A DNA stretch of 64,000 nucleotides from Alphaproteobacteria bacterium (GTDB lineage: Bacteria > Pseudomonadota > Alphaproteobacteria > Kiloniellales > DSM-21159): positions 62,001 to 126,000 of the forward strand of contig JAUILQ010000001.1 in NCBI GenBank assembly GCA_030433005.1. Reading direction: 5' to 3'. The notes under the pieces are model-generated. The model had not been told where the DNA came from. It saw nothing but the letters and a program-made list of their open reading frames with translations, and did not search any database. The translations under genes and the position numbers were made by a program. Position 1 is the first letter of the stretch, and each line of letters starts with the position of its first letter. This document shows positions 50,276 through 59,884 of the stretch, in pieces.

Positions 50276-52582
50276 ATGTCCACCCAAACGCTCCAGCGCC
50301 ATTCGCTCCGGCGCCTGTGGCTGGTGCTCGCGCTGATCCTCGTCGCCTCGTTCGGCACCCTCGGGTTCCTGGGCAGCGAGATCCACCGCGAGAAGCCGCC
50401 GGTGCCGGAAGCCGTCGTCACGAGCGACGGCCAGGTTCTCTACACCAAGGACGACATCCAGACCGGCCGGCAGGTCTACCAGTCGATGGGCGGCCAGCAG
50501 GTCGGCTCGATCTGGGGCCACGGCGCCTACCTGGCGCCCGACTGGTCGGCCGACTGGCTGCACCGCGAAGCCGTCGCCCTGCTCGACATCTGGGCGGCGC
50601 GCGAGTACGGCGCCGCCAGCTACGAGCTGCTCACGGCCGACCGACAGGCGCCGCTGCAGGCGCGCCTGCAGGCCGAGATGCGGGCCAACACCTACGATCC
50701 CGCCAGCGGCGTCATCACCGTCTCGGCCGACCGCGGCGAGGCGATCCGCCAGGTCGCGGCGCACTACGTCGAGCTGTTCGGCGACTCGGCGGCGCTCGAG
50801 GGCCTGCGCGAGGACTACGCCATCGCCAACGGCGCGATTCCCGACGAGGGCCGCCGGCAGGCGATGACCGCCTTCTTCCAGTGGGCGGCCTGGGCGACGA
50901 CCACCGAGCGGCCGGGCGAGGAGGTCACCTACACCGCCAACTGGCCGCACGAGGAACTGGTCGGCAACAAGCCCTCGACGGCCAACGTCGTCTGGTCGGT
51001 CGCCAGCGTCATCCTGCTGGTCGCCGGCATCGGCGCGCTGACCTGGTGGCACGCAGCGCGCAAGCAGGAGGAGGAGCCGGTGCCGCCGGCCTCCGACCCG
51101 CTCGGCGGGCTGAAGGCGACGCCCTCGATGAAGGCCACGGCCAAGTACTTCTGGACCGTGATCGGCCTGTTCGGCCTGCAGATCCTGCTCGGCGCCACGA
51201 CCGCGCACTACGCGGTCGAGGGCCACGACTTCTACGGCATCCCGCTGGCCGACGTCCTGCCCTACGCGGTGACCCGCACCTGGCACACCCAGCTCGCGGT
51301 GTTCTGGATCGCCACCGCCTGGCTGGCCACCGGCCTCTACCTGGCGCCGATCCTGGGCGGACGCGAGCCGCGCTTCCAGAAGCTCGGCGTCAACCTGCTC
51401 TACGGCGCGCTGCTGGTCGTGGTGCTCGGCTCGATGGCCGGCGAGTGGCTGGCCGTGCAGCAGGTCTTCGACCTCGACACCAACTTCTACCTGGGCCACC
51501 AGGGCTGGGAGTACGTCGACCTCGGCCGGGTCTGGCAGATCGCGCTGTTCGCCGGGCTGATGCTCTGGCTGGCGCTGGTCGGCCGGGCGCTGTGGCCGGC
51601 GCTGTCGCGGCCGGGCGAGCAGCAGCCGCTGGTCGTCATGCTGTTCCTCTCGACGGTCTGCATCGGCCTGTTCTACGGCGCCGGGCTGACCTGGGGTAAG
51701 CACACCCACCTGTCGATGATCGAGTACTGGCGCTGGTGGGTCGTCCACCTCTGGGTCGAGGGCTTCTTCGAGGTCTTCGCCACTGCCGCCATCGCGCTGC
51801 TGACCGTCAAGCTCGGCCTGGTCCGCGCCCGCACGGCCAACCACGCGGTGCTGTTCGCCACGGTGATCTTCCTGACCGGCGGCGTGCTCGGCACGCTGCA
51901 CCACCTCTACTTCAGCGGCACGACCACCTCGGTCATCGCCGTCGGTGCCGTGTTCTCGGCGCTGGAGGTGGTGCCGCTCGCGCTGATCGGCCACGAGGCC
52001 TACGAGACCTACCGCATGAGCAAGGCCGCGCCCTGGGTGCAGACCTACAAGTGGCCGATCCTGTTCTTCGTCGCCGTGGCCTTCTGGAACCTGGTCGGCG
52101 CGGGGCTGCTCGGCTTCCTCATCAACCCGCCGATCTCGCTCTACTACGTCCAGGGCCTGAACCTGACGGCGACCCACGGCCACGCCGCGCTGTTCGGGGT
52201 CTACGGCCTGCTCGGCATCGGCCTGATGCTGTTCTGCCTGCGCGGCCTGTTCCCGGCCTTCGCCTGGTCGGACCGACCGCTCAAGTGGGCCTTCTGGTCG
52301 CTCAACCTCGGGCTCGCCATGATGGTCGTCATGAGCCTGTTCCCGGTCGGCGTCGCCCAGGCCTGGGCCTCGGTCAGCGAGGGGCTGTGGTATGCCCGCT
52401 CCGCGGAGTTCCTGCAGTCGCCGCTGATCCACACGCTGGTCTGGCTGCGCGTGCCCGGGGACATCGTGTTCAGCGTCGGCGCGCTGTTCCTGGCCGGCTT
52501 CGCGGCACGCCTCGTGCTCGTCGGCCGGGCCCGGCGGCGGGCCGAAGCGGCGGTGGCGACACCGGCCGTCCCGGCCGAATAG
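50276..52582 (+). CDS. norZ: Quinol-dependent nitric oxide reductase (qNor, NorZ/NorB)
   Basis: A 768-residue single-subunit NO reductase. The N-terminal 240 residues are a membrane helix plus a hydrophilic periplasmic domain (cytochrome-c-like fold without CXXCH, as in qNor: GRQVYQSMGGQQVGSIWGHGAYLAPDW in pieces). The NorB-type core of about 12 helices follows, with the haem and non-haem iron His residues in TWHTQLAVFW, VHLWVEGFFEVF (with the catalytic Glu), LGTLHHLYF and THGHAALFGVYG. It reduces NO to N2O with quinol. There is no norC, norQ or norD, as expected for qNor. A terminator follows directly. Confidence 0.95.
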   Translation: MSTQTLQRHSLRRLWLVLALILVASFGTLGFLGSEIHREKPPVPEAVVTSDGQVLYTKDDIQTGRQVYQSMGGQQVGSIWGHGAYLAPDWSADWLHREAVALLDIWAAREYGAASYELLTADRQAPLQARLQAEMRANTYDPASGVITVSADRGEAIRQVAAHYVELFGDSAALEGLREDYAIANGAIPDEGRRQAMTAFFQWAAWATTTERPGEEVTYTANWPHEELVGNKPSTANVVWSVASVILLVAGIGALTWWHAARKQEEEPVPPASDPLGGLKATPSMKATAKYFWTVIGLFGLQILLGATTAHYAVEGHDFYGIPLADVLPYAVTRTWHTQLAVFWIATAWLATGLYLAPILGGREPRFQKLGVNLLYGALLVVVLGSMAGEWLAVQQVFDLDTNFYLGHQGWEYVDLGRVWQIALFAGLMLWLALVGRALWPALSRPGEQQPLVVMLFLSTVCIGLFYGAGLTWGKHTHLSMIEYWRWWVVHLWVEGFFEVFATAAIALLTVKLGLVRARTANHAVLFATVIFLTGGVLGTLHHLYFSGTTTSVIAVGAVFSALEVVPLALIGHEAYETYRMSKAAPWVQTYKWPILFFVAVAFWNLVGAGLLGFLINPPISLYYVQGLNLTATHGHAALFGVYGLLGIGLMLFCLRGLFPAFAWSDRPLKWAFWSLNLGLAMMVVMSLFPVGVAQAWASVSEGLWYARSAEFLQSPLIHTLVWLRVPGDIVFSVGALFLAGFAARLVLVGRARRRAEAAVATPAVPAE

Positions 52583-52627
52583 CCGCTCCCGCGGCGGCCT
52601 CCCGCCGATCGCGGCTTCCCGACCGTG

Positions 52628-52661
52628 ACCCTCCCCGGCAGCCCGCCGGGGAGGGTTTTTT
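52628..52661 (+). terminator. Rho-independent terminator after nor
   Basis: Perfect 12-bp stem ACCCTCCCCGGC / GCCGGGGAGGGT (52628-52639, 52645-52656) with a 5-base loop and a T-run to 52661. It ends nor transcription rightward. Confidence 0.88.
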
Positions 52662-52747
52662 CATGTCTTTCCTTCGGGTGTGCCGAGGCGCCCGAAAGGA
52701 AATGCACCGGGCCAAGGAACCTCGGGGCGCTCTTCGGCAATTATCCT

Positions 52748-53191
52748 ATGTTAATCGCTCTGTTAACCGCACGTTTCGGCAGGTCGGGAAAGGGCAGGGT
52801 CATCGAACGCGCTCAAGACAGGGCCACCGTCCTGGTGGTCGAGGACGAAGTGCTGATCCGCATGGAGATCTGCGACTTCCTCGAGAGCTGCGACGTCACG
52901 GCGGTGCCGGCGGCGGACGGCGACGAGGCGATCGACGTCCTCGGGTCGGGCCGGCGGATCGATCTCGTGCTGACCGACCTGCAGATGCCGGGCGAGCGCG
53001 ACGGCATCGACGTCGCGCTCTGGGTCCAGGAGAACCGCGGCGAGATCCCGGTGATCGTCACCACCGGCAACGCCGAGCTGGCGCGCCGCGCCCAGGAGGT
53101 CTGCGAGAAGATCGCCTACCTGCCCAAGCCCCTGGCCTATGGCGAGCTGCGCAGTCATCTCGACCGGCTGTCGCGCGGCGGACCGGAATAG
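52748..53191 (+). CDS. Single-domain response regulator
   Basis: A 147-residue protein whose receiver domain starts near residue 24 (ATVLVVEDEVLIRMEI, acidic pocket EDE), with phosphoacceptor Asp in IDLVLTDLQMPGERDGI, Thr in PVIVTTGNAE and Lys in IAYLPKPLAYGEL. No output domain. The start is uncertain: the ATG at 52748 leaves a 23-residue basic leader, and no better ATG lies nearer the domain. The partner kinase is not in the window; a second similar receiver is at 60372. Confidence 0.78.
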   Translation: MLIALLTARFGRSGKGRVIERAQDRATVLVVEDEVLIRMEICDFLESCDVTAVPAADGDEAIDVLGSGRRIDLVLTDLQMPGERDGIDVALWVQENRGEIPVIVTTGNAELARRAQEVCEKIAYLPKPLAYGELRSHLDRLSRGGPE

Positions 53192-53330
53192 GGCGGCGGC
53201 CAAGCAGCCGATCCGCTTCGGCGAACAGGACATCGCGCGCGTCGCTGCCGGCCCCTGGCTCGCCGGCCCAACCGTCCCTAGACTGCCCGGCCGGCAGGAC
53301 GCCGGTGGGATCGCGGAGGAGAGGGCGGCG

Positions 53331-55700
53331 ATGGCTGAGGCGAGTGCGACTGCTACGGCGACGGCGGCGGCGGGGCGGCAGCGGCACCACGGCTACTGCG
53401 CGCTCTGCCGCTCGCGCTGCGGCTGCGTCAACCTCGTAGAGGACGGCCGGCTGGTCGCGGTCGAGCCGGACCCCGGCCATCCGACCGGGGAGCATCTCTG
53501 CGCCAAGGGCCGCGCGGCGCCCGAGCTGGTCCACCACCCCGAGCGCCTGACCCGGCCGCTGCGCCGCACCGCGCCGAAGGGGGCGGACGACCCCGGCTGG
53601 CAGGAGATCGGCTGGGACGAGGCGCTCGACGAGATCGCCCGCCGTCTCGGCGATCTCGCGCGCGAGGCCGGGCCGGAGGCGGTGACCTTCGCGATCACCA
53701 CGCCGAGCGGCACCGGCATGTCCGACCACATCGACTGGGTCGAGCGCTTCGTGCGCGCTTTCGGCGCCAGCAACACGCTCTACGCCACCGAGCTGTGCAA
53801 CTGGCACAAGGACCACGCCACCGCCTTCACCTTCGGCGAGGGCGTCGGCGTGCCCGACTTCGAGAACGCCGGTTGCCTGCTGTTCTGGGGGCACAACCCC
53901 AGCACCGCCTGGCTCGTCAACGCCCAGCGCCTGAACGCGGCGCGGGCGCGCGGCGCGAAGGTCGTCGTCGTCGACCCGCGGCGCGCCGGCCCGGCGGTCA
54001 AGGCCGACCTCTGGCTGGCGCCGCGCCCCGGCACCGACGGCGCGCTGGCGCTCGGCCTCGCACGGCTGCTGATCGAGAGCGGACGCTACGACCGGGGCTT
54101 CGTCGAGGACTGGAGCAACGGGCCCTTCCTGGTGCGCGAGGACGACGGCCGCTTCCTGCGGCGCGACGGCGGCTTCCTGGTCTGGGACGAGGCCGTCGGC
54201 GCCGCGGTCGCGCTCGACGGGCGTCTGCCCTCCGAGCTCGGCCTGCGCCCGGCGCTGGAGGGCCGGGTCGAGGTCGAGGGCGTCGCCTGCCGGCCGGCCT
54301 TCGAGCACTACCGGCGGCTCTGCGCCGAGTGGACGCCGGCGCGTACCGCCGAGGCGACCGGCGTGCCGGCCGAGGACATCGAGGCGGCGGCGGCGCTGCT
54401 CTGGCAGTCACGGCCGGCCGGCTACTACGCCTGGACCGGCGTCGGCCAGCACGACAACGCGACCCAGACCGACCGGGCCATTGCGCTGATCTACGCCCTG
54501 CTCGGCGACTACGACGCGCCGGGTGCCAATCTTCAGCTGCCGGTGCCGGCGGGCGCCGCGGTCTCGGGCCGCGACCTGGTCACGCCGGCGCAGGCGGCGA
54601 AGACGCTCGGACTCGCGGAGCGGCCGCTCGGCCCGGCGGCCGGCGGCTGGGTCACCGGCCAGGACTTCTGCCGCGCGGTCGAGAGCGGCCGGCCCTACCG
54701 GCCGCGCGCCCTGGTCGCCTTCGGCTCCAACCTGCTGGTCTCGCAGCCCGACCCGATGCGCCTGCAGGCGGCGCTCGAAGCGCTCGACTTCCACGTCCAG
54801 ACCGAGCTGTTCATGACGCCGACGGCGGCGCTCGCCGACATCGTGCTGCCGGTCAGCTCGCCCTGGGAGCACGAGGGCCTGCGGCTCGGCTTCGGCCGGC
54901 CGGTCGCGGGCCGCGAACGGGTCCAGCTGCGCCGGCCGGTGGTGGCGCCGCCCGGCGAGGCACGCTCGGACAGCGCCATCGTCTTCGACCTGGCGGTCCG
55001 GCTGGGCCTCGCCGAGCATTTCTTCGGCGGCGATCCGGAGGCCGGGCTGCGTCACCGCCTGGCGCCGCTCGGCCTGACGCCGGAAGCGCTGCGCGCGCAG
55101 CCGGAAGGGCTCGATGTGCCGGTCGAGCAGCGCCATCGCAAGTACGCCGAGGCGACGGCCGCGGGCCGCAGGGGCTTCGCGACCGACAGCGGCCGGGTCG
55201 AGGTCTATTCCGAGCTGCTGGGCCGCCACGGCTACGATCCGGTGCCGGTCTACCGTCCCTCGGCCGCGGCGCCCGAGCGGCTCGGCGAGGGCGACTGGCC
55301 GCTGCTGCTGTCCTGCGCCAAGCTCCCGCAGTACTGCCACAGCCAGCACCGCAACCTGCCGAGCCTGCTCCGCGTCGCGCCGCATCCCTCGGCCGAGCTG
55401 CATCCCGAAACGGCCGCCGCCCACGGCATCGACCGGGGCGGCTGGCTGTGGGTCGAGACGCCGGCCGGGCGCGTGCGGGTGCGCGCCAGTCTCAACTCGC
55501 GGCTGCGCCCCGGCGTCGTGGTCGGGCAGTTCGGCTGGTGGCTGAGCGCCGGCGAGGCGCCGGGCGAGGTGGTGCGCCATCCGGCCAGCGGCGCCGGCTC
55601 GATCAGCTACAACGCGCTGCTCGCCGACCCGCCCCGCGACCCGGTCTCCGGCGCCCCGAACCTGCGCAGCCAGGCCTGCCGGATCCGCGCCGCGGAGTAG
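53331..55700 (+). CDS. Molybdopterin oxidoreductase, DMSO reductase family, cytoplasmic
   Basis: A 789-residue molybdoenzyme. The 4Fe-4S ligands are C23-x2-C26-x3-C30 and C57 (HGYCALCRSRCGCVN, EHLCAKG). The presumed molybdenum ligand is C156 (TELCNWHKDHA). Bis-MGD blocks follow (LLFWGHNPSTAW, VVVVDPRRAG, GQHDNATQTDR, YCHSQHRNLPSL, and a C-terminal barrel GVVVGQFGWW). There is no Tat signal, so it acts in the cytoplasm, and no iron-sulfur or membrane partner gene is adjacent. Its substrate is unknown; it resembles neither NapA nor the formate dehydrogenase Cys/Sec motif closely. GGAGGAGAGGG precedes the ATG. Confidence 0.85.
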   Translation: MAEASATATATAAAGRQRHHGYCALCRSRCGCVNLVEDGRLVAVEPDPGHPTGEHLCAKGRAAPELVHHPERLTRPLRRTAPKGADDPGWQEIGWDEALDEIARRLGDLAREAGPEAVTFAITTPSGTGMSDHIDWVERFVRAFGASNTLYATELCNWHKDHATAFTFGEGVGVPDFENAGCLLFWGHNPSTAWLVNAQRLNAARARGAKVVVVDPRRAGPAVKADLWLAPRPGTDGALALGLARLLIESGRYDRGFVEDWSNGPFLVREDDGRFLRRDGGFLVWDEAVGAAVALDGRLPSELGLRPALEGRVEVEGVACRPAFEHYRRLCAEWTPARTAEATGVPAEDIEAAAALLWQSRPAGYYAWTGVGQHDNATQTDRAIALIYALLGDYDAPGANLQLPVPAGAAVSGRDLVTPAQAAKTLGLAERPLGPAAGGWVTGQDFCRAVESGRPYRPRALVAFGSNLLVSQPDPMRLQAALEALDFHVQTELFMTPTAALADIVLPVSSPWEHEGLRLGFGRPVAGRERVQLRRPVVAPPGEARSDSAIVFDLAVRLGLAEHFFGGDPEAGLRHRLAPLGLTPEALRAQPEGLDVPVEQRHRKYAEATAAGRRGFATDSGRVEVYSELLGRHGYDPVPVYRPSAAAPERLGEGDWPLLLSCAKLPQYCHSQHRNLPSLLRVAPHPSAELHPETAAAHGIDRGGWLWVETPAGRVRVRASLNSRLRPGVVVGQFGWWLSAGEAPGEVVRHPASGAGSISYNALLADPPRDPVSGAPNLRSQACRIRAAE

Positions 55701-55722
55701 GGGCGGCGCCCAAGAGAAGAAA

Positions 55723-55758
55723 GGCCGGGCGCGGCGGCGTGACGCCGACGGCCCGGCC
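55723..55758. terminator. Hairpin between convergent molybdoenzyme and aminotransferase genes
   Basis: Stem GGCCGGGC / GCCCGGCC (55723-55730, 55751-55758), with inner pairing GGCG/CGCC, in the convergent gap. A-rich sequence (AGAGAAGAAA) before it would give a T-run for leftward transcription, so it could end the aminotransferase message. Confidence 0.55.
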
Positions 55759-55783
55759 AGGGGGAGGAAAGGGACGGCCCGGC

Positions 55784-57163
55784 TCAGAGGCTCCGGGCGA
55801 CCTCCTCGACGGCGCCCTTGGTCGCCTCGACCACGGTGTCGGCCTCGGCCTTGGTCAGGCACAGCGGCGGGGCGAAGCCCAGGATGTCGCCGTGCGGCAT
55901 GGCGCGGGCGACGACGCCGCGGGCCAGGGTGGCCGCGGCGACCTTGGGGCCGACCTTGAGCGCCGGGTCGAACAGCGTCCGGCTGGCCGGGTCCTTGGCG
56001 AACTCGACGGCGGCCAGCAGGCCGTCGCCGCGCACCTCGCCGACGATCGGGTTGCCGTCCAGGGCGTCGGCGAGCGCCTTGCGGAAGTAGGGGCCGACCT
56101 CGCGCACGTTGTCGAGCAGGCCCAGCTTGTCGATCAGCTCGAGGTTGGCGACGCCGGCGGCGGCGCACAGCGGGTGGGCCGAGTAGGTCCAGCCGTGGCC
56201 GATCGGGCCCATCTGGTCGGAACCCTGTTCCAGCACCTTCCAGAGCTTCTCGCTGACGATCACGCCGGACAGCGGCGCGTAGGCGCTGGTCAGGCCCTTG
56301 GCCACCGTCATCAGGTCCGGCTCCATGCCGTAGTGCGTGCTGCCGAACATCGTGCCCATGCGGCCGAAGCCGGTCACCACCTCGTCGGCGATCAGCAGGA
56401 TGTCGTGCTTCTTCAGCACCGCCTGGATCTTCTCCCAGTAGGTCTTCGGCGGCGGCACGATGCCGCCGGTGCCGAGGATCGGCTCGCCGATGAAGGCGGC
56501 GATGGTGTCGGCGCCCTCCTGCTCGATCAGCGCCTCCAGGCGCTCGGCGCAGCGGCTCGCGAAGGCCTCCTCGTCGAGGCTCTCGTCGTCGCGGCGGAAG
56601 TAGTAGGGCGCCTCGGTGTGGATGACCGGCACGCGCGGCAGGTCGAAGGCCTTGTGGAACAGCTCCAGGCCGGTGAGGCTGCCGGTCATGATCCCGGAGC
56701 CGTGGTAGCCGCGCCAGCGCGAGACGATCTTCTTCTTCTCCGGCCGGCCCAGGATGTTGTTGATGTACCAGACCAGCTTGATCTGGGTCTCGTTGGCGTC
56801 CGATCCGGAGAGGCCGAAGTAGACGTGGCTCATGTGGTCGGGCGCGCGCTCGACGATCATGCGGGCCAGCGCGATCGAGGCCTCGGTGCCGTGGCCGGCG
56901 TAGGCGTGGTAGTAGGCCAGCTCCCGGGCCTGCTCGGCGATCGCCTCGGCGATCTCCTGGCGGCCGTAGCCGACGTTGACGCAGTAGAGCCCGGCGAAGG
57001 CGTCCAGGCTGCGCTTGCCGTCGCGGTCGACGATGTAGACGCCCTCGCCACCGGTGACGATGCGGTTCGGCGATTCGCCGCGCGCGTGCGCGCCCATGGC
57101 GGTCGAGGGATGGAAGAAGTGGTCGCGGTCCCAGGCGTCCAGGCTGTCGCGGTTCTTCAGCAT
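55784..57163 (-). CDS. Class III aminotransferase, putrescine/omega-amino acid type
   Basis: A 459-residue PLP enzyme. Diagnostic blocks are [77 protein letters not shown] (cofactor Asp) and [16 protein letters not shown] with the PLP lysine near residue 289. The pattern is that of the omega-aminotransferases such as SpuC (putrescine-pyruvate) and related taurine/beta-alanine enzymes. It lies downstream of gabD on the same strand, giving a route amine to aldehyde to acid. AGGAG precedes the ATG. Confidence 0.88.
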   Translation of the reverse strand: MLKNRDSLDAWDRDHFFHPSTAMGAHARGESPNRIVTGGEGVYIVDRDGKRSLDAFAGLYCVNVGYGRQEIAEAIAEQARELAYYHAYAGHGTEASIALARMIVERAPDHMSHVYFGLSGSDANETQIKLVWYINNILGRPEKKKIVSRWRGYHGSGIMTGSLTGLELFHKAFDLPRVPVIHTEAPYYFRRDDESLDEEAFASRCAERLEALIEQEGADTIAAFIGEPILGTGGIVPPPKTYWEKIQAVLKKHDILLIADEVVTGFGRMGTMFGSTHYGMEPDLMTVAKGLTSAYAPLSGVIVSEKLWKVLEQGSDQMGPIGHGWTYSAHPLCAAAGVANLELIDKLGLLDNVREVGPYFRKALADALDGNPIVGEVRGDGLLAAVEFAKDPASRTLFDPALKVGPKVAAATLARGVVARAMPHGDILGFAPPLCLTKAEADTVVEATKGAVEEVARSL

Positions 57164-57211
57164 GTTCGAGCTCCTTTCGCGCGCGGCGCGGCGGCGCCTG
57201 CCCGCTTGCAT

Positions 57212-57302
57212 GGTTCGACAGGCTCACCAGGAAGCGACGGAGCGGTCCGCGAAGACCGCATCCGTCGCGCTTCGCCCTGAGCCTGTCGAAGGGCGAAGCG
57301 CG
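57212..57302. repeat. Dispersed REP-like inverted repeat, copy 4
   Basis: Left arm GGTTCGACAGGCTCACCAGG (57212-57231) and right arm CTTCGCCCTGAGCCTGTCGA (within 57268-57302), the right one also containing its own small palindrome. It lies between gabD and the aminotransferase gene within the operon, about 50 bases before the aminotransferase start on the coding strand. Confidence 0.8.
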
Positions 57303-57319
57303 TGTCGGCGCCGGGCCGT

Positions 57320-58849
57320 TCAGTCGAGGTCGGTGCAGACGTACTTCAGCTCGGTGAAGGCCTCGATGCCGGCGCGACCGCCCTCGCGGGCGAGGCCCGA
57401 CTGCTTGACCCCGCCGAAGGGCACCGGGGCGCCGGTCACCTTGGTGCGGTTGACCGCGACCATGCCGTACTCCAGCGCCGCAACGACGCGGGCGATGCGG
57501 GCGCGGTCGCCGCTGTGCAGATAGGCGATCAGGCCGTACTCCGTGTCGTTGGCGCGGGCGATCGCCTCCTCCTCGCTGTCGAAGGGCGCGAGCGCGGCGA
57601 TCGGCCCGAAGGTCTCCTCGCTCATGATCTTCGCCGTGTCGGGCGCGTCGGCCAGCACCGTCGGCTCGAAGAACTGCCCGCCCAGGGCATGGCTCTTGCC
57701 GCCGACCAGCAGCTTGGCGCCCTTGGCGGTCGCGTCCTCGACCTGCTCGGCCATCTTGGCGACGGCGCGGTCGTGGATCAGCGGGCCGATCTCGACGCCC
57801 GGCTCCAGGCCGGGGCCGACCTTGAGGGTCCGCACCTGGTCGACGAAGCGGGCGACGAAGGCCTGGTAGACCGGCCGCTCGACGTAGATGCGGTTGGCCG
57901 CCAGGCAGTCCTGGCCGCTGGTCGCGAACTTGGCCGACAGGCAGCTCTCGACGGCGCGGTCGAGGTCCGCGTCGGCGAAGACCACGAAGGGCGCGTGGCC
58001 GCCGAGCTCCAGGATCAGCTGCTTGACGGTCGGCGCGCACTGCTCGCCGAGCAGCCGGCCGATCTCGGTCGAGCCGGTGAAGGAGAGCGCGCGCACCCGG
58101 GTGTCGCTGCACCAGGCCGGCACGATGTCGGAGGCCCGGCCGGTGACGACGTTGAAGACGCCGCGCGGCAGGCCGGCGCGGTCGGCCAGCTCGGCCAGCG
58201 CCAGCGCCGAGAAGGGCGTCTCGGACGAGGGATGGACGACCACGGTGCAGCCGGCGGCCAGCGCGGCGGCGGCCTTGCGCGTGATCATCGCGGTCGGGAA
58301 GTTCCAGGGCGTCACCAGGGCGGCAACGCCGATCGGCTCGCGGCGCACCGAGGTCTCGGCGCCGGGCAGGTGGCTGGCCAGCGACTCGGCGCCCAGGCGG
58401 GTCGCCTCTTCGGCGTACCAGGCGACGAAGCCGGCGGCGTAGTCGATCTCGCCCTCGGCCTCGGCCAGCGGCTTGCCCTGCTCGGCGACCATCAGCCGCG
58501 CCAGGTCGGCCTTGCTGGCGACGATCAGCTCGTACCAGGCGCGCAGCAGCTGGCCGCGTTCCTTGGCGAGGCGCCGACGCCAGGCCGCGAAGGCGTCGTG
58601 CGCGGCCTCGACCGCGGCGGTCGCCTCGGCTGCACCCTGGGCCGGAACGCGGCCGACCAGGCTGCCGTCGGCCGGGTTCAGCACTTCCAGCGTCCCGGCG
58701 CCGGGAGCCGCGGTCCAGCGGCCGTCGACGTAGGAGAGCTCGCGGAACAGCCGGCGATCGGCGAGCGCCGGCAGGCCGCTCCCGTGACCGGGGTGGCCCT
58801 GGCCGGACAGGGAATGAAGCGTCGCCGTCTGGGTCGCGCTCTGGGCCAT
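57320..58849 (-). CDS. gabD: Succinate-semialdehyde dehydrogenase (NAD(P)+), GabD type
   Basis: A 509-residue aldehyde dehydrogenase. The motifs are PWNFPTAMITRKAAAALAAGCT, FTGSTEIGRLL, LELGGHAPFVVF (catalytic Glu near 279) and FATSGQDCLAANRI with the catalytic Cys near 313; PFGGVKQSGLAREGG closes the domain. This is the GabD/SSADH subgroup. It oxidises succinate semialdehyde (or a related short aldehyde) to succinate. The N-terminal 30 residues are a His/Gly-rich extension before the usual start. First gene of the gabD-aminotransferase unit. Confidence 0.9.
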   Translation of the reverse strand: MAQSATQTATLHSLSGQGHPGHGSGLPALADRRLFRELSYVDGRWTAAPGAGTLEVLNPADGSLVGRVPAQGAAEATAAVEAAHDAFAAWRRRLAKERGQLLRAWYELIVASKADLARLMVAEQGKPLAEAEGEIDYAAGFVAWYAEEATRLGAESLASHLPGAETSVRREPIGVAALVTPWNFPTAMITRKAAAALAAGCTVVVHPSSETPFSALALAELADRAGLPRGVFNVVTGRASDIVPAWCSDTRVRALSFTGSTEIGRLLGEQCAPTVKQLILELGGHAPFVVFADADLDRAVESCLSAKFATSGQDCLAANRIYVERPVYQAFVARFVDQVRTLKVGPGLEPGVEIGPLIHDRAVAKMAEQVEDATAKGAKLLVGGKSHALGGQFFEPTVLADAPDTAKIMSEETFGPIAALAPFDSEEEAIARANDTEYGLIAYLHSGDRARIARVVAALEYGMVAVNRTKVTGAPVPFGGVKQSGLAREGGRAGIEAFTELKYVCTDLD

Positions 58850-59038
58850 GGCTGCCTCGCTTCTTCGGAAAGGGGTCAAGACTGGGCGCGACGCTAGGGC
58901 AAAGCGCGCCGAAGGTGCGTCTGAACTGGACGCGGCCGGCGGAAGGAACCGCTGCCAAGGCGGGGATTGCCCGAGAGATCTTCTGCCGGGATAGTGACGG
59001 CAAGGCGCAGGACGCGCGCGAACCAGGGAGAACGACCG

Positions 59039-59866
59039 ATGGACGGACCGGCAGCCCCGGGGCTCACGGAGGAGATCGCGCAGGAGGCCGTCGGGCTGCT
59101 CGGCGGCGGCCGCCAGGTCGAGCCCTTCTCGGCCCGCCATCCCGGCTTCGGCCTGGCCGAGGCCTACCGCGTCACCGCCCGCGTGCGGGCGCTGCGCGAG
59201 GCGGCGGGCGAGCGGCCGGTCGGGCGCAAGATCGGCTTCACCAACCGCACGATCTGGGACGAGTACGGCGTCCACGCGCCGATCTGGGGGCCGGTCTACG
59301 ACCGCACGCTGTTCGAGCTGGCGGAGGCGGGCGAGAGCTTCCCGCTGGCCGGCTTCGCCGAGCCGCGCATCGAGCCGGAGATCGTACTGGGCATCGGCCG
59401 CGCGCCCGAGCCGGGCATGGACGAGGCGGCGCTGCTGGACTGCCTCGACTGGGTCGCCCACGGCTTCGAGATCGTACAGTCGGTGTTTCCCGGCTGGCGC
59501 TTCACGCCGGCCGACACCGTCGCCGCCTTCGGCCTGCACGGCGCGCTGCTGGTCGGCCCGCGCCAGGCCCTGGACGAGGAGCGCGCCGGCTGGCTGGCGA
59601 GCCTCGCCGATTTCGGCATCGAGCTGTCGTGCGACGGCGCGCTCGCCGATCGCGGGCACGCCTCGAACGTGCTCGACGGCCCGCTCTCGGCGCTGCGCCA
59701 CCTCGTCGGCCTGCTCGCCGACGATCCCGACAATCCGCCGCTCGCCGCCGGCGAGCTGGTCACCACCGGCACCCTGACCCGGGCGTTCCCGATCGCGCCC
59801 GGCCAGCACTGGGAGACGCGGCTGTCGGGCATCGGGCTGGAGGGGATCTCGATCCGCTTCGCCTGA
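59039..59866 (+). CDS. 2-Keto-4-pentenoate hydratase family protein (FAH superfamily)
   Basis: A 275-residue protein of the MhpD/hydratase-decarboxylase group. GRKIGFTNRTIWDEYGV near residue 61, with IEPEIVLGIGR carrying the acidic metal residues, and HGFEIVQSVFP and GELVTTGTLTRAF are typical. Hydratases of this kind add water to 2-hydroxypenta-2,4-dienoate late in extradiol aromatic degradation. No other meta-cleavage gene is adjacent; the closest is the Rieske operon 32 kb away. GGGAG lies eight bases before the ATG. It is divergent from gabD. Confidence 0.82.
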   Translation: MDGPAAPGLTEEIAQEAVGLLGGGRQVEPFSARHPGFGLAEAYRVTARVRALREAAGERPVGRKIGFTNRTIWDEYGVHAPIWGPVYDRTLFELAEAGESFPLAGFAEPRIEPEIVLGIGRAPEPGMDEAALLDCLDWVAHGFEIVQSVFPGWRFTPADTVAAFGLHGALLVGPRQALDEERAGWLASLADFGIELSCDGALADRGHASNVLDGPLSALRHLVGLLADDPDNPPLAAGELVTTGTLTRAFPIAPGQHWETRLSGIGLEGISIRFA

Positions 59867-59884
59867 TGCGGGGCGCTCAGGGGC

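Noticed and set aside
54408..59003. A 1531-codon open frame running antisense to the molybdoenzyme and in another frame across the aminotransferase and gabD
   Set aside because: It crosses several well-supported genes and contains no recognisable domain. Length alone is not evidence at this G+C content.
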